Below, one piece after another: positions 34,420 through 43,416 of a stretch of 64,000 bases of DNA. The DNA is taken from positions 2,225,501 through 2,289,500 of the forward strand of contig NZ_CP065511.1 in assembly GCF_022811925.1 (NCBI RefSeq). Reading direction: 5' to 3'. Origin of the DNA: Cytobacillus oceanisediminis. Its GTDB lineage: Bacteria > Bacillota > Bacilli > Bacillales > Cytobacillaceae. The position numbers and the translations under genes are program-made. The stretch's first letter is position 1. Each line of letters begins with the position of its first letter. Below the pieces are notes generated by a model that worked only from the letters and a program-made list of their open reading frames with translations, was not told the origin of the DNA and ran no database searches.

Positions 34420-36342
34420 TTATTCGATTCCTTTATCATCCTTCATCAATTTCTTCATATCGATTTTGAGCATCCGGTCCATCGGATAGGTGGTCGTATA
34501 GCGGTATTTATCTGCTCCGGACTCAAACACAACGTAGAGTTCTTTTTGTACTTCTACGATTCCTTCTGGCATCGGTATTGCTTCGATACTTTGGCGTGGT
34601 TTAGCAGTGTGTCCATCAAGGAACCATAGGGGTACTTCTTTTCCTTCGACAGTGGCATAGGAATGAGGGTCTTCTTTTAATGGGTATTCATAACGATATA
34701 GTACACTGTCGTTTGCTCTTCCGTAGGATGTACTTAGCTTGATGCCATTCCCTGCTGCTTTTTGTATAATGGCGCCTTGGACTTTTCCAGTCGTTGAAAG
34801 GACGTAATCCGGCACAGCATTGTGCTCAGGTGAGCCATCCCAATGGGCTTCAGCAAGCATGTCGTTGTTTCGTTCCAAATTGAAGCCGATCATCCAGGCG
34901 TAGTGCATTTCTCCATCCCTGTTTTCAATATGGTGAGATGGATCAGTCGGATAGGAGCTTGCCTCATAGAATTCTCCGACCCAGAGAATGCCCTCATCAT
35001 AAACGGTGTAAGCCGCCTCGACCGGTAATGGTATTTGTCTAGTGAACTGGATTTCTCCGTTATTTTCCGCTTCTGCCAGATCACTTAAATTGAAGCTGAA
35101 CAAGTAATTCTCGGATGCTACCCAGCCATGATCGCGACTGACGGTAACGCCACCAGCGTGACCAGTATACGGTGTGCCATCGGTGTTGTAAAGGACAACG
35201 GATTTTACCAGTTTGCCTGTCGTGCGATCTGTTACGGTAATGGTACCAGGCCGAATTCCATCATCGACATAGCTTATGGTAAGCAGCCAGTCTTTTTTCT
35301 TATAATAGGTTAGTCCTTGGGGGACCAGTCCTTGCGCTAGTCCAGCAATCACCGGTCCGTCCGAACTGATATCCCATAGACCTTGATAGGCAGGATCTTT
35401 TTGATGTTTCCATCGTTCAAGCTGAGTAATGATTTGGTGTTCTGGTATTACTTGTACAGGGCCCGATTTTTCCGATACATTTCCTGATGCATCCTCTGCG
35501 CTCACTTGTAATGAGTACGTTTGGCTGCCGATTAACATATAAAGGGGAAATTCTGTCTGTGATGCATCTACTGAATATTCCAAATGGCCATCTTTGTAAA
35601 TATGATAACGGAATAGATCTGTTTCGGAAGATGCATCCCAGGTCAATGTAGCATTTCCGCTGCCAGCAGTCGCCTCCAGGTTGACCGGTGGATGCGGTGC
35701 TTCTTTATCTATTACTGGACGAGCTGGGGCTTGATCTTCTACCAGCCATCCCGGAGTCGGGTTTTGGTTTATTGATAATTTTTCCATTTTCCGTGTATTG
35801 TCCTTAGGATAGGTAAAGGTGACTGTTTTCTTTAGAGAAACGTCCTTTGCTGCATAATCCGCTCTGACGACTTCGTGGCCATCTGGGTCATAAACGGTTA
35901 GTGTGTTACCGCCATTGACTAGCCCGCCGATGTTGCCAAGGATGATTGTATCCTCTTCTTTTAAATACTTACTTTTGTAGGAAAAGAAATAGTTATAGTT
36001 AAATGCATCCAGTGAAATAGGGCTGATTGAGGCGGTTCTTGTCCAGACCACTACTGCTTCCCAAGGCTTCAAAATGTATGCTTCCTCGATTTCTTCGTCC
36101 CAATTGTGGGAGGCGAATCGATATCCTTTCAGGTCGATTGGATCCGGGCTATTGTTATAAAGCTCAAAGTATTCAAATGCATCATAACCTGCGTAGTTAT
36201 CGGTATTAGGAATCAATTCCGTGATCAACAGGTTGGGTGGGCTTGCATCTTCTGCCTTGGCGTTTTGTGCTGGAATTAATACCATTCCGATTCCTAAAAC
36301 GAGAATAAAAGCAGCTACCCAGCTAATTGATTTAATTTTCAA
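34420..36342 (-). CDS. Secreted lamin-tail/FN3 protein with beta-propeller-like region
   Basis: 640 residues with a signal peptide (MKIKSISWVAAFILVLGIGM ... cleaved near QNAKAED). Residues about 35-160 form a lamin-tail domain (NLLITELIPNTDNYAGYDAF EYFELYNNS). Residues about 215-305 form a fibronectin type III domain (PPVNLEATAGSGNATLTWDA). The remainder resembles a secreted beta-rich repeat domain (PQGLTYYKKKDWLLTISYVD, VASENYLFSFNL, IQKAAGNGIKLSTSYGR). Extracellular or wall-associated; no catalytic residues stand out. Its leader carries an intrinsic terminator (36383-36438). Confidence 0.82.
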   Translation of the reverse strand: MKIKSISWVAAFILVLGIGMVLIPAQNAKAEDASPPNLLITELIPNTDNYAGYDAFEYFELYNNSPDPIDLKGYRFASHNWDEEIEEAYILKPWEAVVVWTRTASISPISLDAFNYNYFFSYKSKYLKEEDTIILGNIGGLVNGGNTLTVYDPDGHEVVRADYAAKDVSLKKTVTFTYPKDNTRKMEKLSINQNPTPGWLVEDQAPARPVIDKEAPHPPVNLEATAGSGNATLTWDASSETDLFRYHIYKDGHLEYSVDASQTEFPLYMLIGSQTYSLQVSAEDASGNVSEKSGPVQVIPEHQIITQLERWKHQKDPAYQGLWDISSDGPVIAGLAQGLVPQGLTYYKKKDWLLTISYVDDGIRPGTITVTDRTTGKLVKSVVLYNTDGTPYTGHAGGVTVSRDHGWVASENYLFSFNLSDLAEAENNGEIQFTRQIPLPVEAAYTVYDEGILWVGEFYEASSYPTDPSHHIENRDGEMHYAWMIGFNLERNNDMLAEAHWDGSPEHNAVPDYVLSTTGKVQGAIIQKAAGNGIKLSTSYGRANDSVLYRYEYPLKEDPHSYATVEGKEVPLWFLDGHTAKPRQSIEAIPMPEGIVEVQKELYVVFESGADKYRYTTTYPMDRMLKIDMKKLMKDDKGIE

Positions 36343-36382
36343 CTTACTTCCTCCTTTTAAAAATGTTTTTTATGTAAAAATG

Positions 36383-36438
36383 AAAAAAACCCCATGACAA
36401 CAGAATGTACGATCATCGTACACACAATTGGCACAGGG
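36383..36438 (-). terminator. Terminator in the leader of the secreted-protein gene
   Basis: On the minus strand CCCTGTG (36438-36432) pairs with CATGGGG (36396-36390), CAA with TTG, and an inner perfect palindrome GTACGAT-ATCGTAC (36421-36407); a run of seven T follows (36389-36383). It lies 41 bp before the gene start and no gene lies upstream on this strand, so it looks like an attenuator. Confidence 0.7.
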
Positions 36439-36524
36439 CTCTCTTCATCTCCACCCACTATTTTATTTCCTAATTTAATCATATGGGGGCTTTGGTGTGA
36501 CAATGCATATTCGGTAGGATATTT

Positions 36525-36556
36525 AAGTATATTCTGAATTATTAGAATAATACTTG
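36525..36556. promoter_or_regulatory. Inverted repeat near the divergent promoters
   Basis: AAGTATATTCT and AGAATAATACTT are complementary with one bulge. Located between the secreted-protein gene and mgtC; possible operator. Confidence 0.4.
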
Positions 36557-36729
36557 ATGTGGAGCAGCAAATGTTTTATAATAGAAGTAACGAAAATATA
36601 CTCCGGCTTGTAGGAAGAGCAAAAGAGATCACCTATGAAGCGAACACTATGATTTCCTCACTTTTAGTGGGGAGATTTAGCATTCGTTTCATGGCGTGGT
36701 CTCTTTTTATCGTGAAGGGAGTTGGTTGG

Positions 36730-37266
36730 ATGGCGGTTTACATGGAGTATATGACTGAATTCTTCTGGCAGCATGAGACTTATTTTCGGATTGTGGTCAG
36801 TGCTGTATTAGGATTTTTAATCGGTTGGGACAGGACATCGAAAAATAAGCCGGCTGGTTTAAAAACGTATACGTATGTATCTGTGGCATGTACACTGATT
36901 ACGATTGTTTCGATCGAAAGTGCAGAGCTGCTAAGTCAGCCGGATAGCGGAAAAGTGATGGATCCTATGCGTCTGGCAGCACAGATTGTATCAGGTCTGG
37001 GTTTCCTTGGTGCAGGTGTGATCTTGAAAGACGGGTTGAGAGTAAAGGGGCTGACTTCAGCTGCGATGATCTTTTACGCTGGGGGAGCCGGGATTGGAAT
37101 TGGAGCAGGATTTTATACCATCGTCATCTTCGCAACGTTGGTTACATTCACCATTACAAGGCTAGGAAACTTCTTTGAAGAGAGGGAGATTACGAGAGTG
37201 CGTTTTCCAAGGTTTAAGAAAAAAAGAAAAACAGAAGAAGAAAATGAGGAAGAGGTTGGAACTTGA
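36730..37266 (+). CDS. mgtC: MgtC/SapB family membrane protein
   Basis: I choose ATG 36730 (AAGGGAG upstream) although the frame extends back to 36559, because MgtC proteins start just before the first helix. 178 residues. Core segments: FRIVVSAVLGFLIGWDRTSK NKPAGLKTYTYVSVACTLIT, then DPMRLAAQIVSGLGFLGAGV ILKDGLRVKGLTSAA, the conserved MgtC cassette. These proteins affect magnesium/ATP balance. The C-terminus is a charged tail (KKKRKTEEENEEE). Confidence 0.85.
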   Translation: MAVYMEYMTEFFWQHETYFRIVVSAVLGFLIGWDRTSKNKPAGLKTYTYVSVACTLITIVSIESAELLSQPDSGKVMDPMRLAAQIVSGLGFLGAGVILKDGLRVKGLTSAAMIFYAGGAGIGIGAGFYTIVIFATLVTFTITRLGNFFEEREITRVRFPRFKKKRKTEEENEEEVGT

Positions 37267-37272
37267 AAAGAG

Positions 37273-37306
37273 ATAGAGCTCAACTCCTGTGAATTGAGCT
37301 CTATTT
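37273..37306. terminator. Bidirectional terminator between mgtC and glpP
   Basis: ATAGAGCTCAA (37273-37283) and TTGAGCTCTAT (37294-37304), 11-bp perfect stem. Confidence 0.85.
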
Positions 37307-37308
37307 GG

Positions 37309-37878
37309 TTAGAGATCCAGATTCCAGAGTTTTGGATCACCAGAGGAAATGGCGAGTGCACCGGCCCCTAATCCATTCAGAATGTCTTCCTTATTACTGA
37401 TTAGGCCACCAGCAATAATTGGCAGCGCTGTCATTGTCGTCAGTTTATCAATGACAGATGGCATTAGACCAGGAAGAACTTCGATCGCATCCGGCTTACA
37501 ATTATGTGCGATATCGATACCCTTGACAAGAGCATTGCGGTCAATAAGAAAAAGGCGCTGGATCGTCATTAGGCCTTCTTCCTTTGCATATTTAATCAGG
37601 TTGCTCTTCGTTGTGATGATGCCGGCTGGCTTCCAGATTTCTGCTATGTATTTAATGGCACTCTTTGTGTTGGACAGTCCATCGATGAAATCAATATGGA
37701 TGAAGGTAGTTTTGCCGGCTTGTTTTAGTTTTTTCAGGTATCCATTCATCGTAATCAAATTTCCAGTAAGGATGAAGACGATGTTGGCTTTTGACCGGAC
37801 TGCCTTTTCAAGGTCGTCTTCTTCCTTGATTGATGCAATCACTTGTGATTGGACAATGTCAATAATGTTTTGTTTCAT
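37309..37878 (-). CDS. glpP: Glycerol uptake operon antiterminator GlpP
   Basis: 189 residues, the full family length. A small TIM-barrel-like protein with IVFILTGNL, IHIDFIDGLSNTKSAIKYI, GIITTKSNLIKYAKEEGLMT IQRLFLIDRNAL and DAIEVLPGLMPSVIDKLT, PIIAGGLISNKEDI. In B. subtilis GlpP with glycerol-3-phosphate reads through leader terminators of glp genes. Here it is monocistronic and separated from its likely target, glpT at 46 kb, which has a fitting leader. Confidence 0.93.
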   Translation of the reverse strand: MKQNIIDIVQSQVIASIKEEDDLEKAVRSKANIVFILTGNLITMNGYLKKLKQAGKTTFIHIDFIDGLSNTKSAIKYIAEIWKPAGIITTKSNLIKYAKEEGLMTIQRLFLIDRNALVKGIDIAHNCKPDAIEVLPGLMPSVIDKLTTMTALPIIAGGLISNKEDILNGLGAGALAISSGDPKLWNLDL

Positions 37879-38245
37879 CTGCTATGCTCCTTTAATAGTC
37901 TGAATATTCTTTATTATAGCATAAATTTGAACTGGTTAGTTACTTTTGCAGTGGGTGATTAACGTATCGTTAATCATTAATTTATTCATCCAGGGCAAGA
38001 ATGGAATAACTGCAAACTATCGTAGTTTATAAGGAATATAAAGATATGATTTGACAATTATAGAGTGAAATCTTTCCCTTTAAGGTAGTTAAACAGCTAT
38101 TTAAAGTGTAAACTCACAAAATCTCATGTATTGCGACATATATACAATACAGTAGAGTGCCAGAATGGAAGGAGCTGAGTTGACCTCGGGTTAGTACGTC
38201 AATGATTAAGAAAGGCACTACTGCTCTCAAGAATACTTTCTCTGC
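37879..38245. other. Intergenic region
   Basis: 367 bases, includes a perfect hairpin GATTAACG-tat-CGTTAATC (37957-37975) 80 bp upstream of glpP. No gene seen. Confidence 0.5.
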
Positions 38246-39214
38246 TTATCTCTCATTTTCACTATATAAATTAACCACACCCTCAGCCATCCCACTCACA
38301 CTTTTCCTAAGCGAAACAGGTCTTATTATCTTAATCTGATCCCCAAACCCAAGTATATACTCCCTTGCCTCCTGTTCAGTATCAAAGCAAAGGCTTGCTG
38401 GAATCCATCTATTATCCTTAGGGTTATCCATGTGTATCACCTGTACAAATCGCCCAGTAAAAGTAATCCGCTGAATGATGGACGGAGAAATCTCCACGTC
38501 TACCTCAAACCGAGGCAGGCTGCTAATGAATTTCTGCTTCGATTCCAGCCAATATTCAGCGAGATCAAAGTCATTCGGCCTGCTGAATTTCTCATTAATC
38601 AGTTCGGCATCCACTATTCTTGAAACACGATAGCTTTTTATCTTCTCATCAGAAGCAGCTATGAGATACCAGGTGTTCCCTTTAGCTACCAGTCCCAATG
38701 GGTCAACGATTCTCTCAATCGTTTGTTTATCTGCCTTTTCGTATTGGATTCGGAGTTTTTTCTCATCCCATACTGCCTGCTGCAGTATTCCAAATGACTT
38801 CATTTCCCGCGGTGTTTGCCTCCAGGTGCTGGTATCAATATGTATTCGATTGGAAATGTCTTTAACATCATCTTTCATTGGAGCGGGAATCGCAGCAAGT
38901 AGTTTCTGGCGTGCTTCTTTCCAATCATCGCTGATTCCTAGATCCGCAAGGTGCTGAAAGGAGGGGGAGAGAAGCAGGGTTTTGATTTCATCAGCTTTTA
39001 ACCCAGTAAGGTTCGTTCTGTATTTCTCAAGCAGTCTCCATCCGCCGAATTTTCCCCGTTCAGCCAGGACAGGGATGCCTGCAGTGCTTAAGGCTTCCAT
39101 ATCCCGGTGAATGGTCCGTTCCGTTACCTCCAATTCTTTTGCCAATTCCCTCGTGGTCATTCTTTCGTTATTTTGAAGCAATAATAATATAGAAATGAGT
39201 CTGTCCGCGCGCAT
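38246..39214 (-). CDS. WYL-domain transcriptional regulator (DeoR-like HTH)
   Basis: Start at ATG 39214 (GGGAGTG upstream) gives 322 residues. N-terminal HTH_11: DRLISILLLLQNNERMTTRE LAKELEVTERTIHRDMEALS TAGIPV; middle WYL domain (WDEKKLRIQYEKADK..IVDPLGLVAKGNTWYLIAAS) with the ligand-sensing core; C-terminal WCX part. It is divergent from an SDR gene; a TGACAT-tgg-ATGTCA repeat in between is a likely operator. Confidence 0.9.
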   Translation of the reverse strand: MRADRLISILLLLQNNERMTTRELAKELEVTERTIHRDMEALSTAGIPVLAERGKFGGWRLLEKYRTNLTGLKADEIKTLLLSPSFQHLADLGISDDWKEARQKLLAAIPAPMKDDVKDISNRIHIDTSTWRQTPREMKSFGILQQAVWDEKKLRIQYEKADKQTIERIVDPLGLVAKGNTWYLIAASDEKIKSYRVSRIVDAELINEKFSRPNDFDLAEYWLESKQKFISSLPRFEVDVEISPSIIQRITFTGRFVQVIHMDNPKDNRWIPASLCFDTEQEAREYILGFGDQIKIIRPVSLRKSVSGMAEGVVNLYSENER

Positions 39215-39246
39215 TCTGTTCACTCCCGGCCAAAAAGTTTTAAATA

Positions 39247-39261
39247 TGACATTGGATGTCA
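39247..39261. promoter_or_regulatory. Inverted-repeat operator TGACAT-N3-ATGTCA
   Basis: Perfect 6-3-6 repeat between the divergent WYL regulator and SDR gene, 33 bp upstream of the regulator start. Confidence 0.65.
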
Positions 39262-39309
39262 ACATTAATGATTATAGTATAGATATAACACAAAAGGGGG
39301 CAGATCGGA

Positions 39310-40221
39310 ATGACGACATTAAAAGGAAAAGTTGCTTTGGTAGCAGGGGGAACGCGGGGAGCTGGCCGCGGCATCGCAATGGAACTGGGAGCGGCAGGAG
39401 CTACAGTGTATGTAACAGGCCGTACGACACGAAATCAGATGTCAGAATATGGTCGTAAGGAAACAATCGAAGAAACAGCTGAATTGGTCAATGAACTTGG
39501 CGGTATTGGAATTGCTGTCCAAGTGGATCATCTCATACCTGATCAGGTGCGATCTTTGATTGAAAGAATAGAAAAAGAACAGGGAAGGCTGGATATCCTC
39601 GTCAATGATATATGGGGCAGCGAAAATTTGATGGAATGGGAGATTCCTGTCTGGGAGCATTCCCTGGAGAAGGGGATGAGAATGCTTCGTTTGGCGATTG
39701 ATACTCATATTATCACAAGTCATTATGCCCTTCCGCTCCTGATCAAAAACAAAGGCGGATTAGTTGCCGAAATCACAGATGGAACAGAGGAGTACAATCA
39801 AAATCGCTACCGTCTGTCACTGTTCTATGATTTGGCCAAAAGCTCGGTTATTCGCATGGCTAAAGCATTGGCTCATGAACTTTCTCCCTATGATTGCACA
39901 GCGGTTGCTGTTTCACCCGGCTGGATGCGTTCAGAAATCATGCTTGAGGTGTTTGGGGTAACAGAGGAGAACTGGAAAGATGCTGCCGAAAAGGAGCCTC
40001 ATTTCGTGATCTCTGAAACACCAAGGTATATAGGACGAGCGATTAGTGCCATAGCAAAAGATCCTGTTAAAAAACGGTTGAACGGCGGGTCCTTTTCAAG
40101 CGGGGAGCTGGCGAAAATGTATCATTTTCATGATCTGGATGGTTCTCAGCCGGATGCTTTCAGATATCTGGTTGAGGTTCAGGAAGCAGGTAAACCGGCC
40201 AATGCTGACGGATATAGATAG
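39310..40221 (+). CDS. Short-chain dehydrogenase/reductase
   Basis: 303 residues, classical SDR fold: ALVAGGTRGAGRGIAMELGA (nucleotide-binding GxxxGxG), ILVNDIWG in place of NNAG, and the YDLAKSS catalytic Tyr-Lys (about 175). Substrate unknown. Likely controlled by the divergent WYL regulator. Confidence 0.9.
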   Translation: MTTLKGKVALVAGGTRGAGRGIAMELGAAGATVYVTGRTTRNQMSEYGRKETIEETAELVNELGGIGIAVQVDHLIPDQVRSLIERIEKEQGRLDILVNDIWGSENLMEWEIPVWEHSLEKGMRMLRLAIDTHIITSHYALPLLIKNKGGLVAEITDGTEEYNQNRYRLSLFYDLAKSSVIRMAKALAHELSPYDCTAVAVSPGWMRSEIMLEVFGVTEENWKDAAEKEPHFVISETPRYIGRAISAIAKDPVKKRLNGGSFSSGELAKMYHFHDLDGSQPDAFRYLVEVQEAGKPANADGYR

Positions 40222-40233
40222 CTTTTCATTGGA

Positions 40234-40273
40234 AAAACTCCTTTGCAGAACTTCTGCAAAAGGAGTTTTTTTT
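40234..40273 (+). terminator. Intrinsic terminator of the SDR gene
   Basis: AAAACTCCTTTGCAGAA pairs with TTCTGCAAAAGGAGTTTT (one bulge), ending in a T run. Confidence 0.85.
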
Positions 40274-40385
40274 ACCTGAGGGAACATGGCTTTCTTATCC
40301 AAATTTTGGTGAACAATCCCACTTTAATCGTTATAATTAAACCAAGTATATAAATAATTAGGCATACATAGAAGGGAGAATGGTC

Positions 40386-42458
40386 TTGATCATCCCAGCA
40401 AAAAACAATCCCATTTTACCAGTGGCGATAAGAGTAAAAGATATAGAATCCATCGTTAACTGGTTCGAACAGCATCAGCGATCTTTTTATGCACTCGGCT
40501 GGTCCTTTCTTAGGAACCAGAGCAGTATTGAGGAGCTTTTTTATCGGGCCATTTTACAGGTGGAAAAGGAGCTGCCAAGGTTTAAAAGCAGCACAACTTT
40601 CGAAATGTGGGTTTTATCAATTTTAATACAAATCTGCAGGGAGCTTTCTCTTAATAAAAGTTTACAAGCTTCGGAGGAAAGTGATTCCCATCAAGAGATA
40701 TTTCATGAACTCCATCAGTTAAAAGAGAAGGAAAGAGAAGTGCTAGTTTTAACATACATAAATGGACTCCCTAAGGACGAAACAGCACAGCTTCTCCAGG
40801 TTCCAGCCGTACAGGTTAAGGAGTTTTTATTCTCCGGACTCCAGTCACTCAGAAACGGAATGGGATATGGAGAGCACTATCACGGCTGTAATAGGTACCA
40901 AAAGCTTTACGTTGATTATCTGGAGAGAAACCTGGAACGGCCCGCAAAAATTGATTTGGAAATGCATATCTATCATTGCCAGGACTGCCAGGAGGATTTA
41001 GCTGCCCTACAGGAAGTTATGGGGAACTTTACTGAAGCCATTGAGAAATTCAGTGTACCCGATGGTTTTATGGGAAATATCAAAGAAAGAGTTGCACAAA
41101 GGGAAAGTCTTATTCAGAAAAAGAGGAATAAACGTAAAAGAAATGGGTTTATTGCAGCAAGTATATTCGTTTTAGTCATTTTTGCAGGGGTTTTTACAGG
41201 TGTCTTTTCAAAACTTTATTACACATGGACAGAGGAAAACCAGGAGCTGCGTGCCTTTCTGCAGGAAGGTGTAGGGAAAAGGCTGAACCTGGAAGCAGAA
41301 AGCGATGGGGTGAAAATAAAGATTAAGGGTGCCATAGCTGATGATGTTCAGACCCTTATATTTTATGAGATTGAAGATACAAATGAAAATAATCAATTTA
41401 TGATTAACTTTGATGATGGCGTTTTTATTGAGGACGAAGGGGAAATCATGATGGCAAATACCTATCCAAGGTACCTTCCTCCTGAAATTGAATCAGATCT
41501 TAATAATAAGGAAAAGAACATTTATCATGGGAAGATGAGTCTTAGGCCACTGAAAGAGGATACAGGTACAATTAAACTCAAATTAAATAAAGTTATGAAA
41601 TTAAAACGTGACTCCTCTGATTCCTACTTGAATATGAAGCCGGAAGAAGGGGAGTGGAACTTTAAGATCCCTGTCACAAAACAGCCATCCACTGAGTATG
41701 CATTAAATGAAAAAATTGAACTTGAGGGAGTCCCGGTTCGGCTGGATAAACTGATCCTTTCTCCAACAGCGACAATTCTGCAATATGGCATAAATAATGA
41801 ACAGCCAGCGAAGCGATTAGAGATGATCAATTTTAATGATCTTGAAGTTAACAATAAATTATTGAAAGCTGATCTATATGGAAATTCTTATGTGCATAAT
41901 CAGCCAGATATAAATTGGAGCATTTTCCAGGCGAATTTTGAACCTCTTTTTGAAAAAGAAACAAATGAGGTTAAGGTTCAATTTGGCAGTGTGTATTTAT
42001 CAATTGAAGATCATAAAACGATAAAACTTGATGCTTCCAAGGAATATCCGCAAACCTTTGAATATGCAGGCAGCACCATCTCCATTGACAAGGTGGAAAT
42101 TGGTCAGCCGACCACCGTTATCTTTAGCAATCATGAAATTAAGAATCGAGCGTATGAATCGCTTCATTACTTTATTGAGACTGAGCAAGATGAAAATATT
42201 TCAATGGAGGGAGACTATGAAGGAGTCATTGTTGATAAAAATGGGAAAGAATATGATATGAATAAGATTACACCAAAAATATACGAAGAAATGGAACAGC
42301 CCCGTCACTTCTTTACTGTTCAAAGCGTGAAATTACCTGGTAATAAAGTGATTCCGAAAAGTTTGGATATTACAGGATATAATACTACTAAATATTTGGA
42401 TGATATAGTAGAGATTGAGACGGAGCTGATTGTAAAAGATAAAGCAGGAACCCGATAA
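40386..42458 (+). CDS. Sigma-70 (ECF-like) fused to anti-sigma zinc finger, TM and DUF4179/DUF5643-like region
   Basis: I prefer TTG 40386; ATG 40380 lies only one base after GAAGGGAG. About 690 residues. Residues 20-160 look like sigma region 2 and 4 (FYALGWSFLRNQSSIEELFY, LKEKEREVLVLTYINGLPKDETAQLLQ). Then a zinc-binding anti-sigma motif (HIYHCQDCQEDL, about 205), one membrane helix (about 255-275) and a ~400-residue extracytoplasmic part like DUF4179 and DUF5643. A sigma factor tethered to its own sensor is unusual. Terminator at the 3' end (42442-42471). Confidence 0.8.
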   Translation: MIIPAKNNPILPVAIRVKDIESIVNWFEQHQRSFYALGWSFLRNQSSIEELFYRAILQVEKELPRFKSSTTFEMWVLSILIQICRELSLNKSLQASEESDSHQEIFHELHQLKEKEREVLVLTYINGLPKDETAQLLQVPAVQVKEFLFSGLQSLRNGMGYGEHYHGCNRYQKLYVDYLERNLERPAKIDLEMHIYHCQDCQEDLAALQEVMGNFTEAIEKFSVPDGFMGNIKERVAQRESLIQKKRNKRKRNGFIAASIFVLVIFAGVFTGVFSKLYYTWTEENQELRAFLQEGVGKRLNLEAESDGVKIKIKGAIADDVQTLIFYEIEDTNENNQFMINFDDGVFIEDEGEIMMANTYPRYLPPEIESDLNNKEKNIYHGKMSLRPLKEDTGTIKLKLNKVMKLKRDSSDSYLNMKPEEGEWNFKIPVTKQPSTEYALNEKIELEGVPVRLDKLILSPTATILQYGINNEQPAKRLEMINFNDLEVNNKLLKADLYGNSYVHNQPDINWSIFQANFEPLFEKETNEVKVQFGSVYLSIEDHKTIKLDASKEYPQTFEYAGSTISIDKVEIGQPTTVIFSNHEIKNRAYESLHYFIETEQDENISMEGDYEGVIVDKNGKEYDMNKITPKIYEEMEQPRHFFTVQSVKLPGNKVIPKSLDITGYNTTKYLDDIVEIETELIVKDKAGTR

Positions 42459-42471
42459 GGGTTGCCTGCTT
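42442..42471 (+). terminator. Terminator overlapping the stop of the fusion gene
   Basis: AAGCAGG (42442-42448) and CCTGCTT (42465-42471) with inner ACCC/GGGT. Confidence 0.6.
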
Positions 42472-42506
42472 CTATTCAATAAAAGTTCTTAGTTTCGGTT
42501 AAGCCA

Positions 42507-43217
42507 TTATATCCCTAAATCAACCACCATCGACTCCGCCAATTCTTCCCGTATCTTCGTAATATGCCCCTCCATCAATTCCTTCGCTCTATCCCCATTT
42601 CCAGAGGCAATAGCCAGATAAATTTCCTTATGTTCTTCCATTGTATCCTCGTAACGGGACGGATCCTTAAAGCGATGATTCTGTGTAGCCTTAATCGTAT
42701 CTTCCATATGTCCCCTCAGGGTATGTATCAAGTCTATGAAAATCGAATTATGGGTGGCCTCGGCAATCCCAATGTGAAAGTCAAGGTCGGCTTTTAACCC
42801 TAACTCCGGGTCTTGTTTGGAAAGAGCCATATGTTTCAATGCTATACGCAGCTTCTCCAGGTCTGCTGAAGTGGCTCTTTTGGCAGCAAGGAAGGAGGAT
42901 TCGACTTCTAGTGCACGCCTGAGCTCCAGCATTTCATAAACTAGCGGATTTTCTGCTTTGACAGCAGTGATGATTTCTTCTTTTCTTGATTGGACGTCAG
43001 AGACCTTAACATAGCTTCCGCCTCCCTGGCGGATATCGATGAGCCCGTTCAGTTCCATGGTTCTCAGGGCTTCTCTGATGGTTGTCCGGCTGACATTGAA
43101 TTGGCCTGCCAATTCTCTCTCTGAGGGCAGCCGTTCACCCGGTTTGAGAATTCCTCCTAAATAGCATTCTATAATTTTATCTACTAAAACTAGATAGGTC
43201 TTTTTTTTCTCCGCCAT
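42507..43217 (-). CDS. GntR/FadR-family regulator
   Basis: ATG 43217 (MAEKKK) has GAGG upstream; 236 residues. N-terminal wHTH: GERLPSERELAGQFNVSRTT IREALRTMELNGLIDIRQGG GSYV; C-terminal FCD domain with acidic and His ligands (LDFHIGIAEATHN, EHKEIYLAI, HITKIREEL). Members of this group sense 2-hydroxy acids. Divergent from the FAD oxidase and BASS transporter; TTGGACCAA and TTGGTttgACCAA sites at 43357-43386 are likely its operators. Confidence 0.9.
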   Translation of the reverse strand: MAEKKKTYLVLVDKIIECYLGGILKPGERLPSERELAGQFNVSRTTIREALRTMELNGLIDIRQGGGSYVKVSDVQSRKEEIITAVKAENPLVYEMLELRRALEVESSFLAAKRATSADLEKLRIALKHMALSKQDPELGLKADLDFHIGIAEATHNSIFIDLIHTLRGHMEDTIKATQNHRFKDPSRYEDTMEEHKEIYLAIASGNGDRAKELMEGHITKIREELAESMVVDLGI

Positions 43218-43316
43218 TCCACGTAACCTCATTTCAAAATAGGCCTTATTAACTTTCCTAAATGTAACAGACCTAAAATCTATTAATCAATACTAAAAAA
43301 ATAATTAAATTAATAA

Positions 43317-43344
43317 TTGAATTTTTCTGATAAGTTAGTATAAT
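43317..43344 (+). promoter_or_regulatory. Promoter of the FAD-oxidase operon
   Basis: TTGAAT (43317-43322), 16-bp spacer, TATAAT (43339-43344). Confidence 0.65.
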
Positions 43345-43356
43345 TGACTTAACTTG

Positions 43357-43386
43357 TTGGACCAATTATAACATTGGTTTGACCAA
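43357..43386. promoter_or_regulatory. Two GntR-type operators
   Basis: TTGGACCAA (43357-43365) and TTGGT-ttg-ACCAA (43374-43386), just downstream of the promoter, so bound regulator would block transcription. Confidence 0.7.
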
Positions 43387-43416
43387 ATTTTCAGCAGAAG
43401 AAAGAAGGAGTATAGG

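Noticed and set aside
36360..36730. An M-box magnesium riboswitch before mgtC
   Set aside because: The conserved M-box segments are not present; the terminator there points the other way.
37349..37903. A 184-codon open frame antisense to glpP
   Set aside because: Shadow of the clearly recognised GlpP.
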